Below, piece by piece: positions 1 to 14,520 of a stretch of 64,000 nucleotides of DNA. The stretch's first letter is position 1. Every line of letters begins with the position of its first letter. The notes under the pieces are model-generated. The model ran no database searches. It had not been told where the DNA came from and saw nothing but the letters and a program-made list of their open reading frames with translations. This DNA is from Lepus europaeus (lineage: Eukaryota > Chordata > Mammalia > Lagomorpha > Leporidae): assembly GCF_033115175.1 (NCBI RefSeq), contig NC_084827.1:151769701-151833700 (forward strand). Direction: 5' to 3'. The translations under genes and the position numbers were made by a program.

Positions 1-2982
<2,982 letters not shown>

Positions 2983-3099
2983 GCCATTTCCAGATTGTGT
3001 GAAGACAAATACAAAGACTTGTGTAGAGCTGCTATGAGACGATCTTTCAGCGCTGATAATTTCATTGGCATTCAGCGCTCTAATGCTATCCTCTCTTAA
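2983..3099 (+). CDS. CCNYL1: CCNYL1 last coding exon and stop
   Basis: After the acceptor CTTAG (2978-2982), 38 codons run in phase with the previous exon, [20 protein letters not shown] to the C-terminus SNAILS, and end at TAA (3097-3099). This is the conserved tail of cyclin Y-like proteins; the Ser-rich segment RRSFSADNF is typical and, from family knowledge, a region of regulatory phosphorylation and 14-3-3 binding. The two exons give 92 C-terminal residues plus part of one codon. The cyclin box and N-terminus are encoded upstream of the window. Confidence 0.96.
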   Translation, partial: AISRLCEDKYKDLCRAAMRRSFSADNFIGIQRSNAILS

Positions 3100-5030
3100 A
3101 GGGAGTAATGAGAGGGTTCTAACATCCTCAATCCCTCATCTACAAGGACTGGAGAATTGTCACCTCTCCCGCTCAAAAACCAGCAAAGTTAGAATTTTCA
3201 CCGAAAAGAAAGACATGGAATTCAAGAGACTTGTGGACAATGAGGAGGATTGCACTCCATAGGAAAGAATGGGACCTTGTTAATGCAACAACACACTCTT
3301 CTGTCCTTTTTAATGTAAACAGAGTTAAAAAAAAAAAAAACCACTTCAGAAAGGGAAAGCTCCCAACCCACACACAGATATTTGCTTACTATGTAGGCCA
3401 ATAGCTGTGAACTACATGAGGTTTTTTTTTTTTTTTTTTTATTAATAGTTAAAATTTTTAGACATTACAGACACTAACCCTATAACTTTTATCTTTTTTC
3501 CTATTTTTCTTACCCTCTTCCAGTATTGCTGCATATGCCTTTAGAATCAATGCAGTATTATCCTTGAAACATGGGAATCTTACCAACTCACAAAGCCACG
3601 TAGGAGCAGACTGTAGCATTGTTAGGAATTGAGGGTTCTTCCTGCATCATTGAAGCTGCTCGTCATCATTGGCAATCAATTTAAACCAAAAAGCTGCTGG
3701 ATAACACTTGTCATTCCTGTTCTTTGCAAGCACTACGTACTAGCATTTTAGCACATTTGGGGTCATAAAGAGAAAGTATCAGTTATTGATGATCTACTTC
3801 TGTTGGGGCCATGCTGTATTTCTCATGAACTGTAACGGTGCTTTTCATCTTCTGATAATTTTCCTTATTTATCAAATAATTGTATTAAAAGATACTTTCC
3901 TAATGTCAGCCAACATGGTGGTCCAGGAATAACAAGTAAGTAGTAAAATACAAGGTGTCCAGAAAGTTAGTGCAGTTTTAAGCATTTGTGTGTTGATGGG
4001 CCCTCCAGGGCACTGCAACAGAAGTAGACATGTTACAAACTTAGAACATCATGTGAAAGTTTAGTTATATTTCTTTTAAACTTGTTTTTTTGTAAATTTG
4101 GAATGTTAAGCTTTTAATTTTAATGTTTTATTTCAGTACAATTTTAGATTGTACCCATTGACTTCCCCAAATAGAATTAAAGTTTAATATTCCAAATTTG
4201 CAAACCTAAGTAAGTCCAAAAGAAATAATTGAGCTTTCTGATAATGTGTTGTATGTAACTCTGTAGCATTTATACTTCTACAGCTATCAAAGCTTACAGC
4301 AGCACCAAGAGTTTTGGAATACCTTGTTGTCATCTAGAAGTACCTCCCTTCTTGAAGTAGTTCTTTGCAGAGCTGTACTCTCTCTGCTTGGATCACCTTT
4401 CTTTCCTCTAGATCTGGTAAAGGAAGATTATGAAGAGCAGTGTTAATGCACATGTGATCGACAACAAAGAACTGGACCCTAAATAGCTGTAGGTGATACA
4501 AAACGGTTGTTTAATCCCACATGTTCACCTGGCTGGAAGCGTCCCATTTAAAGTCCTGCTATTTAAGCAGAAACTTATGTAAATCTTAGGAACCTTCCAG
4601 GCTTTAAAGGACAAGGAATAGATAATGTTAGGGGATTGGTAGCAGTACCACCCTAGATTTGAAATATTGGGGAAAAAAATGCGTGTTCTCAACTATATGA
4701 AATCTGTTTCTCCTATTCTCAAGTATAATCCCAGGAATCTGACCTGTAAACAAAGCATTTCTGGGCCAGGAATATTTTCTCTAAATATAGCAACACTTTA
4801 CATGATATTGAGTGTTACAGGTTCCATCATTTTTAAAGGACAGACATAAATAATGGTATATAAATATTACAATCTACCACCTCAAAGAAAAAACATCGTT
4901 TATGGAGTTCAGAGCTTGGAGATTCAAGTGTTGATTGCGATTTTATTTTGAAAAGAATGCTACAACTCACGTGATTTTTCTTGTGTTTATATTAAAAGAA
5001 AAGCTAATAAACTCTATTTTAATTAAATAT
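3100..5030 (+). other. CCNYL1: CCNYL1 3' UTR (inferred)
   Basis: Sequence downstream of the stop is AT-rich and free of SINEs to 5187. A canonical AATAAA at 5006-5011, followed by a GT-rich stretch (about 5030-5045), is the best polyadenylation site. ATTAAA variants near 3887 and 4178 could give shorter forms. A run of about 20 T (from 3422) lies inside. The end is inferred, since no transcript evidence is available here. Confidence 0.6.
5006..5011 (+). terminator. CCNYL1: Candidate CCNYL1 polyadenylation signal AATAAA
   Basis: Canonical hexamer about 1.9 kb downstream of the CCNYL1 stop, followed within 30 bases by a GT-rich element. The first CSINE of the spacer starts 180 bp beyond it, consistent with a transcript end here. 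Confidence 0.55.
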
Positions 5031-5187
5031 GGGTAGCGTGTTTATAACACTCCTCTATTCATATAGCAGCATGTCTCTGCCTGACTTTTAAGTCAGTCCT
5101 GGTAAAACATTTTAAAACTGACCATTCATAAGTTTGTTTGATCCATGCCTGTAGTTAAGATGTAATTGATTTCTTTTGCTTACTGTT

Positions 5188-5519
5188 ATTTTTTTTTAAA
5201 AGATTTTTTAAAAAAATTATTTCTTTGAGAGAGAGAGTTACAAACAGTGAGAGGGAGAGACAGAAAGGTCTTCTGTCCATAGGTTCACTCCCCAGGTGGC
5301 CGCAACAGCTGGAGCTGCGCTGATCAGGAGCCAGGAGTTTCTTCCTGGTCTCCCATGTGGGTGCAGGGGCCCAAGGACTTGGACCATCTTGTACTGCTTT
5401 CCCAGGCCACAGCAGAAAGCTGGATTGGAAGAGGAGCAGCCGAGACTAGAACCGGTGCCCATATGGGATGCTGGCACTGCAGGCAGAGGATTAACCTACT
5501 GTGCCATGGCGCCGGCCCC
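5188..5519 (-). mobile_element. CSINE, antisense
   Basis: T-rich head, GAGAGAGAGAGTTAC block, GCGCCGGCCC end. The 11-bp direct repeat TGCTTACTGTT flanks it (5177-5187, 5520-5530). Confidence 0.9.
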
Positions 5520-5545
5520 TGCTTACTGTTTTTCAACCTGAAGAT

Positions 5546-5847
5546 TTATTTTTTCTTAAGATTTATTTTATTTGAAAGGCAGAATGACAGAGAGAGACTG
5601 AGAGTGAGCTTCTATATGCTGGTTCACTCACTAAATGTCCACAAGGGCTGTGGCTGGGCCAAGCCAGAGCTAGGAATTCCATCTGGGTCTGTTACATGGG
5701 TAGCAGGGACCTAAGTACTTGGGCTATCATCTGCTGCTTTCTCAGGCCCATTAGCAGGGAGCTGGATCAGAGGAACAGCCAGGGCTCAAACCAGCACTCA
5801 GGTTGCAAGTGGTGGCTAACCTGCTATGCCACAATGCTGGCCTGCCC
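5546..5847 (-). mobile_element. CSINE, antisense, older and diverged
   Basis: AAGATTTATTTTATTTGAAAGGCAG-type head and an ATGCTGGCCTG end. The 9-bp repeat CCTGAAGAT flanks it (5537-5545, 5848-5856). It lies only 26 bp from the preceding CSINE. Confidence 0.85.
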
Positions 5848-6020
5848 CCTGAAGATAATTTGTTACACTGGAAACCACTGGCTGCAAAGTGCATTAGATG
5901 GAATCTGTGAATAGTTTTTTATTGTGCCTGAGAGGGAAAAGCACATTAAAATATAAAATTAGGTAAATTATACAAAAGAGGGAGAAATTACAGGGACAGC
6001 ATAGAATTAGAATATGAAGG

Positions 6021-6601
6021 GGCCGGCCCTGTGGTGTACATAGCAGGTAAAGCTGCCACCTGCGATGCCAGCATCCCATGTGGGCACTGGTTCGAGTCCT
6101 GACTGCTCTACTTCTGATCCAGCTCCTCTGCTGTGGCCTGGGAGGGTGATAGAAGATGGCCCAAGTCCTGGCTCCTGGCTTTGGATCAGCTCAGCTCCAG
6201 CTATTGGCGGCCATTTGTGGAGTGAACCAGCAGATGGAAGACCCCTTTGCCTTTGCCGCTTTATATAACTGCCTTTCAAACAAATTTTTGTTTAAGATTT
6301 CTTTTTTTACTTGAAAGAGTTACACAGAGAAGGAGAGGCAGAGAGAGACAGAGAGGTCTTCTACCTGCTGGTTCACTCCCCAGTTGGCCGCAATAGCTGG
6401 AGCTGCGCCAATCCAGAGCCAGGAGCTTCCTCCGGGTCTCCCACGAAGGTGCAGGGGCTCAAGGACTTGGGCCATCCTCTACTGCTTTTCCAGGCCACAG
6501 CAGAGAGCTCGAACCAACGCCCATATGGAATGCCAGCACTGCTGGTGGTGGCTTCACCCACTGCACTACAGCACCAGCCCCCAAATAAGTCTTTAAAAAA
6601 A
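6021..6601 (+). mobile_element. CSINE (+), interrupted by another CSINE in its tail
   Basis: Starts GGCCGGCCCTGTGG and reaches CTTTCAAACAAAT near 6285. It resumes with AAATAAGTCTTTAAAAAAAA after an antisense CSINE (about 6286-6581). ATGAAGG flanks the whole composite (6014-6020, 6602-6608), showing that one SINE landed in the tail of the other. Confidence 0.85.
6286..6581 (-). mobile_element. CSINE, antisense, nested in the tail of 6021-6601
   Basis: Head TTTAAGATTTC...ACTTGAAAGAG, end CAGCACCAGCCCC. CAAATAA-like sequence on both sides is derived from the host SINE tail. Confidence 0.85.
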
Positions 6602-7247
6602 ATGAAGGATTTCAGTTACATAGGAAAGAAAATGCAAGGTGAAGAACTAGAATTGGGTTTGCTATACAGAGAGTGACTTAAAGTCATATGGCTTGACTTT
6701 AACATGCTATTTTCAATTAGAAATACACCAAATCTCTTGTAAAAGTAAGAGCCTAACCAATGAATTTCAGCAATTTTCTTTCTAAATCCTGAAAGTGTTG
6801 CTGTATTTTCATCCACTTTAATATTTTAGTACTTAAGGTCAGACTTTAAATCACTGATAACTTTGTTCTTGATAAATCACAATAAATGATCTGATTTTAT
6901 TAGGGAAGAAAAATCATGTCTTTTTATTTCCCAATAACACCAGCCCATAAGCAAAAATGCTAACTTATATAAATGGTCAGAGGTCAAAAAAAAAAAAAAA
7001 GTTTTGAGGAGGTAAGTGGACATAAGTTTCTTGACTTAAAGATCCAATTGGCAGAATAAATAGTATCACTAAAAGCTGCTCTTCTCCCTTTGGCTTTAAT
7101 TCTGTTAGGCGATACAGATATTTTGATAAAGGGAAAATTATGTTACCTTAGGGTAAGAATGAAAATGATACTGAAAGTGGGTGGGTTCTTTACATGTTAT
7201 GGGGCATGGAAATTTAAGTTACGGGAAGCATATTAGCTATGGTTGTT

Positions 7248-7563
7248 TTCTTTCTTTCTTGACAGGCAGAGTGGACAGTGAGAGAGAGAGAAAGGTCTTC
7301 CTTTTGCCTTTTGCCGTTGGTTCACCCTCCAATGGCCGCCACGGCCAGTGTGCTGCGGTTAGCGCACCGTGCTGATCCGAAGGCAGGAGCCAGGTGCTTC
7401 TCCTGGTCTCCCATGGGGTGCAGGGCCCAAGCACTTGGGCCATCCTCCACTGCACTCCCGGGCCACAGCAGAGAGCTGGCCTGGAAGAGGAGCAACCGGG
7501 ACTAGAACCTGGTGTGCCGGTGCCGCAGGCGGAGGATTAGCCTATTGAGCCATGGCGCCGGCC
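7248..7563 (-). mobile_element. CSINE, antisense, young type
   Basis: GACAGGCAGAGTGGACAGTG head and CATGGCGCCGGCC end. The 13-bp near-perfect repeat AGCTATGGT(T/A)GTT flanks it (7235-7247, 7564-7576). Confidence 0.92.
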
Positions 7564-7576
7564 AGCTATGGTAGTT

Positions 7577-9236
7577 CTTGATTTGGGGGAAAAAAAATTA
7601 GAAAACAGTTCAGTCTTCATGCAGTCTAGATTCAGGTTATGCAGTGTTTTTAGAAACTGGTTTAGCTACAGCATGCAGGATATCTAAAGTCTTCACCACC
7701 CAACCCTCCCTAACCACATTTAAGATGATTGACTTGACTGTTCCCACGCCCAACAGTTCCACTGAGTACAGAACTACTTGGAAAAGCACTTGACAGCTGG
7801 CAGAGAAATCTCCCAGGTAGGTGATTGCTGTGCAGAATCCATAGATTACACCTGGCTTCTATCAACAAGTTAAGGATTGGATTACCTACAGCCTTAACTG
7901 CCAGCCACTTACCAACCTGGTCGGCCTGACATTGTGCCAACAAGCGATGCATGAGCTGGAAGAGCCTTTCAGTAAAGGCCCATTCCACTGGTGCACAGGA
8001 ACAGTCTCCAGGGAGTACAACAAGGAACAAGGTAGTAGGATTATTTACATGCTGTAAAGGGAGCTAAGTAGTTTGTGACTAGGAAAATTCAGGAATAGTC
8101 CCAAGAGTGTAAGGTCTTCAATACCGTAACAGTAGTATTTACTTCAGACAACCTCAAAGGATTCTCAGATGTGCTTGCTATTTTATTTAGCAAAAGTCTA
8201 TTGCTTCATCTGACCCTGCTCAACTCTACAAACCTTTACCTGTTAGCCCCTAAATGTTGGCTTTGAGATCGCCTCCATGAGAATGGACACTTCCTGGCAG
8301 CCCATCGTGTTTCATCCACCACCTGCTTCACCAAGTCCCTTAGGACCCACCCCCAGCAAGACCATCCCAGTTTCACCATGTGACCCTTCCACTTGTGTCC
8401 ACCGTGGCAATGTTTGATGTTGGTTATTGCGATGGACTTCCAAAGCATTAGCACCATGTTCCAGGAAATGCAGGTTTTGTATGGCTCAAAGGCTAACGGG
8501 CCCCTTGAAATCTCCTTTCATCATCTGTTTGAGCCTTCCTGTGTTCCCCAAAGCAGCTGTTCCCAACTTAGCCGCTCCCCTGACCTCACAGCCCCTGGCA
8601 TCTAAGTCGCTGAGAACATGGTAGCAAGCACCTCCACATTCCAAAGCCATGAATTAAATCTGGCATTGGATGCCCAATTGGTAACTCCTCATCCAATGGA
8701 TTCCATCTCTTAACGCTAAATCCAATCTTCTATACCCACCCTTCATTGACTTTCTTTAAAATTGCACATCACCCAAAATTGGAAATGGGGCATTTTGACT
8801 GCTCAGTCCTTCAGTTTCTCAAGATGTCCCCATCTACCTGCTTCTCATCAGCTGTAAGACCCAGGCTTCTCTAAAGGCAATACAAGATCCTGGCACAGGT
8901 GAAGAACACTTAGCGGGAAATCAAATGAAGCCTGCAGCTCATGGCAATGTGCCAGCATTGACTTCTTAGTTGTAACAGATGTGCCATACCATGAAATGTT
9001 AACATTAGGGGCAAATGGGAAGGGCATACAGGAAACAATTATCTTAGCAGATCTCCAAAATTAAAAGTTTATCTTTAAAAACTCAGCATGGGCCCAAACC
9101 AGTTAGGCTTGGATTTTTTTTTTTTTTTTTAAAGCAAGAGCCTCAAATGATTCTTATGCTAACTCGAATTTGACAACCTGTGATCTCAGTTCCCTTCCCT
9201 ACACAGCCGCTTCTTTGCTTTACTTAACCTTGCCTA
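7577..9236. other. Single-copy stretch with no assigned feature
   Basis: About 1.7 kb without CSINEs. It has moderate GC and short open frames on the minus strand (7710-8030, 8236-8457) that resemble no family I know and show no start context or splice structure. It could be an old LTR or DNA-transposon relic. There is a 13-bp T run at 9114-9130. Confidence 0.4.
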
Positions 9237-9395
9237 AAGCTGATTTAATCCTTTAACTCTTCCGAACACTAAGGTATAAATATTATTTTTCCCTTTTCAA
9301 AGATAAGAAAACTGAAATACTAAGAGGTTAAGTGTTCAGTCCTTAAGTCGTAGAGCTGGCATTTGAGTCCCCAGGCTGGCTTCCAAACCTCCTCT
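9237..9395 (+). repeat. MIR relic
   Basis: Diagnostic order: GATTTAATCCTTTAACTC, TATTATTTTTCCC, AAGATAAGAAAACTGAAA, AGAGGTTAAGTG, AGAGCTGGCATTTGAGTCCCCAGG. It is well diverged, as expected for an ancient mammalian SINE. Confidence 0.85.
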
Positions 9396-9770
9396 TAAAG
9401 CCATTCTCCCTCTCAAGCTTGTTTCCATCCATGACAAACTGAGTCATTAAACGCATTACCACCAATTACAGCATCACGAGCCCACCGAGCTCTCCAAACT
9501 TCTCAGTTCCACAGCTCCTCTGCTCCAGGTTGGGGCTGCTTTTTCCCTGTTTCAACTCGGGGAGCAACAAGAAGGCATGGGGAAGATGTGTCAAGCCCTA
9601 GGGTCTTGGACATGTAAGGTATGTCTGTCGGGATTCATCTCAACTACTGTGTATTTTAGGCTGCCTCTCCCTGCTGCCCTAACTGAAGTTCATGGCACTC
9701 ATGTTGATGCTGGATTACAGACTCTCATTAATCACTTCTTACTGGGTTTGTGCTGTCTCCCCCAAACAAT

Positions 9771-10062
9771 ATTATTATTTGAACGGTGCAGAGAAAGCAA
9801 GAGCTCCCATCTCCTGGTTCGCTTCCCAAATGCCTGCCAGTAGCAGGGCTGGGCCAAGCCGAAGCCAGGAGCCCAGATCTCAGTCCAGATCTCTCAAATG
9901 AGTGGCAGAGACCCAACTGCTTGGGCCCTCACCTACCGTCTCCCAGGGTATGCATTAGCAGGAAGCTGGAATTAAAACTGGAGCCAAGACTCAACCCCAG
10001 GCACTCATGGAATGCAGGTGTCCCAAGTGGTGTCTTCCCCACTAGGCCAAACACCAACCCCT
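9771..10062 (-). mobile_element. CSINE, antisense, old
   Basis: TTATTATTTGAACGG head, then ATGCATTAGCAGGAAGCTGG and TAGGCCAAACACCAACCCC. Diverged with no clear duplication. It is the last CSINE before the SINE-free FZD5 block. Confidence 0.75.
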
Positions 10063-10771
10063 CAAACCACATTTTAAGTTCCTAATTACCCATGTTTCCC
10101 CACATTCCTATGCTTCAGAGCATTGTGGGAGATCCTTGCCAACCCAGGCATTAGAACAGGGGTGGTGTTTGGCAGAGTGGTGGCTAATCTGTGTCTTGCC
10201 AAAGCAGCAGTCCACAGAAGGCAGTGTGGCAATGGTATTGGCATCTCTGGCTTAGGCGTCTGTTCAGATCCTCAGGGAGTTGTTTTCCATCTACTTCCAA
10301 TGTATTCTAAATCGATGTATTTCTTTTCCTCTGGGATCCCTGACTTCTATTAAGAGGTCAGTGCCAAGTGTGAATCCAACTGTTGAATGATGAGCAGTTT
10401 TGGGAATTCTGCAACCAGACACACACACCAGTGTCTCTTCAAACAGGTCCCATACGGAGTACAGACGGAAGGCTGATGAGAGAGATTGCAGGCTCAGGCA
10501 ACTTCTCTCTTCTGGGAGTTCCTGCGCTCTCTTCAAGTGGTTATGAAACATCGCAGGGTCGGCAGGAGAAGCCTAGGCATCTATCCACACACGTGTTTTA
10601 ATTAGTTCTTCTGGTGACTGGAATTTGCTTGATTTTACTAATAATCCTGTCACATTTTAAGCACACCTGAGAGATCCGACTATGAAGTTAGAACCCAGAC
10701 ATCTTTCGTTAGCAACTGGGGAAAGCAGCACGTCGCCATTCAAACAGGAGAAAAAGACATGTACAACATCT

Positions 10772-10798
10772 TTTAATTTTCTTTATCACTGCTTTAAT
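10772..10798 (-). terminator. FZD5: Candidate FZD5 polyadenylation signals (two ATTAAA)
   Basis: Read on the minus strand, ATTAAA occurs at 10793-10798 and again at 10772-10777. No canonical AATAAA was seen on that strand between here and the FZD5 stop. Confidence 0.45.
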
Positions 10799-11332
10799 GC
10801 ATTTTAAAATTTATCTACATCAATTGGGAACAAAGAAACAAAAATAGACATTTCTTTGTTTTTCATAAATAACTAATCTCCATATTTGATAAAAAATCTC
10901 AAACTGTTATCTTACCTTCCCACAAATATAATACAAAATTTTTCCGAAATAAGGTCAACAAATTAAGTGTCTTGAGACTAACATAACCACATCTGCTGTT
11001 CTACTGACTTCCAGGAACAAAACAAAAATAAACTTATCAAGATGCTCTGGGTTTCTTTTTGTTAGTGTTATGGACTCAGAATTATAATCATCTGCCAGGA
11101 ACTTAAAGGTTCAAGTTGATTGTCTACAAATAAAGTATCACTGGCTCTGATTTGTGAGTTCTGAATTTGACGTGACAGTGACAATACTGCATGGGACAGG
11201 CACTATACATGTATGGAAATCATAAAAGGTATTGAATGCCCTGGACTCGAACTACTGACTCGGTATGTGCCTCATTTGGCTCAGTAATAAATTCACCTGC
11301 ACCAAACCCGTATCAAAAGTCACTAAATCTCT

Positions 11333-11365
11333 CATATATATATATATATATATAATATATATTAT
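11333..11365. repeat. TA-rich microsatellite in FZD5 3' UTR
   Basis: Alternating TA/AT run interrupted by AATATATAT. It is likely length-variable. Confidence 0.9.
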
Positions 11366-13523
11366 GTATATACATACCCACAAAACATACATACTATACA
11401 TACAGTTTGTAACAACATGAAGTAATATTGTCTCCAAATGATAGACTACAGACATTATCCTAGCTGAAATAAATCCCGTAATTGTCACCAAGCTGCTAGA
11501 AGCCGTTGAAAGTTTGAGTCTGGTTAGTCACTTACATCCTGCCTACCCTTCACCCCTCTTTAATGTCGCGGTCGATTTTTCCTTTCAGAGCCATCCTCCC
11601 CAGGCCAGGCATGTTCCTTCCCCGGATCACTTGATTGGACTGGGAAGACAAGAAAGGGCACGCAGAGGGAGCAGGCAATTCGCAGCCGCTGTACCTCGCA
11701 CCTGCCTAGATTTGTGATGTTCTCTGTCCTGTCTGCCACATTCGGTGTTAGAAAGCAGTTATTCAAAGCTTTGTCCCTCTTACCCCCCTTGGGCTTTCTG
11801 TAGAGCACAAAAGTGAAAGAAGCTGCTTTAGCAGGGGTAGCAGTTCATTAAAATACACAACTAGGTTTCCTAGCTCTGGGGTTCCCATTCTGTACTGCAG
11901 AGTGCAGGTCACGGCTGCTGTTATTAAGGTTCGGTGTGGGATCCAGGAGGTTTTCTCCTGGCAGCCGGTGTCAGGATTAGTGCCGCCCTGGCCCAGGAGG
12001 GAACGGCCTAATGAATACCAACTTTGAAACAGTGCTGCCGGCACATTATTTAAGCTTGTACACGCACATAATTCTGCACAACACTTCCATGCTGGCCCTG
12101 GCCACGGACAGTGGTCATGTGAAATCATGACAAAGGTTTGCAAAGATAAACCAATAAGGCACCAAGAGGGAAAAAAAAAAAACAAAACCAAAAACACGAT
12201 TTCCAACCAATGTGAGACACCTTCAAAGTGTGCAGACGGAAATAATATAAACAGTCTTCCTAAGATCTGGTCAACTGGAGTCACTGAGAACACCTTATGT
12301 TCCTTTAGACAACCTCGCATCTAAACCCTCCTGCCCTTATCTTGGAAGCCAGACTTCAAGTTGACTGTGAGGTGGATGGACAAGACCAAAGCAAGCCTTT
12401 GGTCTCCCCCACCCTGCAAGCCCAAATTGCTCAACCACCCCCACGACCTTTAATTTTGTAACTGTTCTCAGGAGCACCATCTGTTTACAGAAAAATGCAA
12501 GCCAGGGGAAAATCCCTGTGCAGATGCTAACGGGGTGACCACCTGCAGGTGCAGCGTCTCCTCCCTGGCTGGGTTGGGGATGGCCAACATTAGGAGAGCA
12601 GGTGGGCTTCATCTTTGTTAGAGGGTGGCGGCAAAGAGGACAGCAGGGGTGACAGCACAGACACAGGTGCCTCTGATATTTGGTCTGAAGCTAGACCCCA
12701 AAAACCATTACCTGTATCTCTTCTCCTTGGCTATCTGTCATTTTAAGCAAATTAGATGTTCTCTTTAGATTTGGCAAGTGTCTAAAGTGAAAAGGTAATT
12801 TTAAAAAAATGAATTAGATTGCCTTCATCCAGTACATTCTACAACTTTTAGATAAACTATGCATTGTTTCTAGATCTCTCCATAAAGAAAAGGAAGGTGG
12901 GGGCACAACCCAAACTAGGGACAATGACTGGAGGGAGCAGGACAAGCTCTGTTTTCTGGGGCAACACAGCCACGTAGGGAAGAGGGCAAGGGGGTCAGGA
13001 AAGGTCCTCATTGGAAACATGGGAGAGGAACGGGCACTCAGGACCCATTTCCAGGTTCTCAGAAGAGGCTTTGGGATAAGTAAGGCAACGAGATGTACCC
13101 AAGGTTCTGTACCTGTGTACTGGATTTCACTGAATCCAATACAGCTTAATTTTGATGCAGAGAATGAGCTGTGTGAGAGTGGTGCACTTTTATAAATGCT
13201 AACAGCTTCTCAAAGTCCCTAAAACTCTGCTACTAGGCTTCTCCCCGCCAGCAAAGTGTTGGAATTCTCTATGGGAACTTCGCATTTGCCTACTCAATAG
13301 AGACAACGTGACCTGGACTTAAATTTTACTGCTCCAACTTTGGTACAAATGAAGCTTGAAGGCCCAGGCTCCAGTTGTTTCCCTAGGGAGGCTTTCTCAA
13401 TTTTAATGCCTTTGGCCATTTTAGCTTCATACATTCAGTGTCTACTCAGTCCTGGTCACTGGTATTTTGCTGGCCGATGCAGTCACCCTCTTCCCCAGAA
13501 ATGGCCTCACACTCTTCATGAAT

Positions 13524-13721
13524 GAATGGTTAAACAGATTAGGAAAGCAAACACAATTTTCCAATAGCAAAGAAACGTGTGTGTGTGTTCATCAGTATAT
13601 AGGCTTTTATATAGGAGCAAAGGAATGGTTAAAAAGATTAGGAAAGCAAGCCAGATTCTGTAAGAGCAAAGAAGCTGTGTGTGTATGCTCATCAATATAT
13701 AGCCTTTTTCAGAAGAGAAAA
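13524..13721. repeat. 99-bp imperfect tandem duplication
   Basis: Two adjacent units (13524-13622 and 13623-13721). Both open GAATGGTTAAA(C/A)AGATTAGG, share AGCAAAGAA, a TGTGTGTG block, and TCATCA(G/A)TATATAG. Differences are scattered substitutions. It lies in the inferred FZD5 3' UTR. Confidence 0.85.
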
Positions 13722-14491
13722 ATATCCATGGGCTGTGTGTGTGTGTGTGTGAAAAGAGGCACCTTCCCCCTGGGATAGCACTACACTCTGCCCAGCTTTA
13801 AAAGCATATGCAACTATGTTATGAGTGTTCTTTGTTTTCAGAAACTGCGGAGAGCGCTGTCTGGCTTCCTTTGCAATATCTGGCCATAAACTAGTCCAAA
13901 GTCCAGGAACACTTATTTTCCCTTGTCCTGGGCCAATGTTTGTTCACGGTAGCCAGCCCCCTCCCCCAGTTCAAGCACTTCATTCAAGGGTGGGTGTGGT
14001 TTCTAATCACAGCTCTCCAGGAGAGGAGGAATAAGAAAAGCAGAAAGACTGTTTAACATGATAAAGGAGGCGGGGTGGGGGGAGCAGATAAGGGAAGTGT
14101 TGGAAATTTACTTTAATTACTGGAAGTACACCCATTTTTTAGCCCTTACACTCCAAACCAAGCCTCCCTTAGCAACTATCATTAAGTATTTTCAGAAGAG
14201 GGTACTGGGACTACTTTCACTTAAATCGAAACACAAGTTCCTTTTTGTTTTTGTTTAAGAACAGATCTGCTTAAGTCTATTAAGAACTACCCATTCTGGG
14301 GCACACAGTTCACCGGTTCCACCAATCGCCAGCCTCCAGGTTCTGTTCCAAATATTTATACAGGACGCTCTCTGACTCAGGACACTGACACCGAACTGTT
14401 CACCAGTGCCGCAGCAGAGACCCGAGCTGGTTGGACAAAGCCAGGGTGGAAGGCCAAATCCCCAAGCGCTCCCTCACCCTGTCACTTTGGG

Positions 14492-14520
14492 CGGGGGGGG
14501 GGGGGGGGGGGGAGGTGGGG
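14492..14520. repeat. Poly-G tract (poly-C in the FZD5 transcript)
   Basis: GGGC followed by a run of about 20 G, then GAGG and a further G run. In the FZD5 transcript this is C-rich; the plus strand has G-quadruplex potential. It is also a place where base calls are often unreliable. Confidence 0.85.

Larger units (their letters stand above)
5031..10765. other. Spacer between the convergent CCNYL1 and FZD5 3' ends
   Basis: About 5.7 kb between the inferred polyadenylation sites. It holds seven CSINEs, one MIR and an unassigned single-copy stretch (7577-9236). I see no coding gene. Confidence 0.65.

Noticed and set aside
5355-5714. Recurrent open frames with similar peptides in many places (for example Gly-Pro-Ser-Thr-Trp-Ala-Ile-Leu)
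   Set aside because: These are translations of CSINE copies in various frames; similarity among them is SINE similarity, not a gene family.
8236-8457. Possible processed pseudogene on the minus strand
   Set aside because: The 73-residue frame could not be matched to any protein I know, and there is no poly-A tail or flanking duplication.
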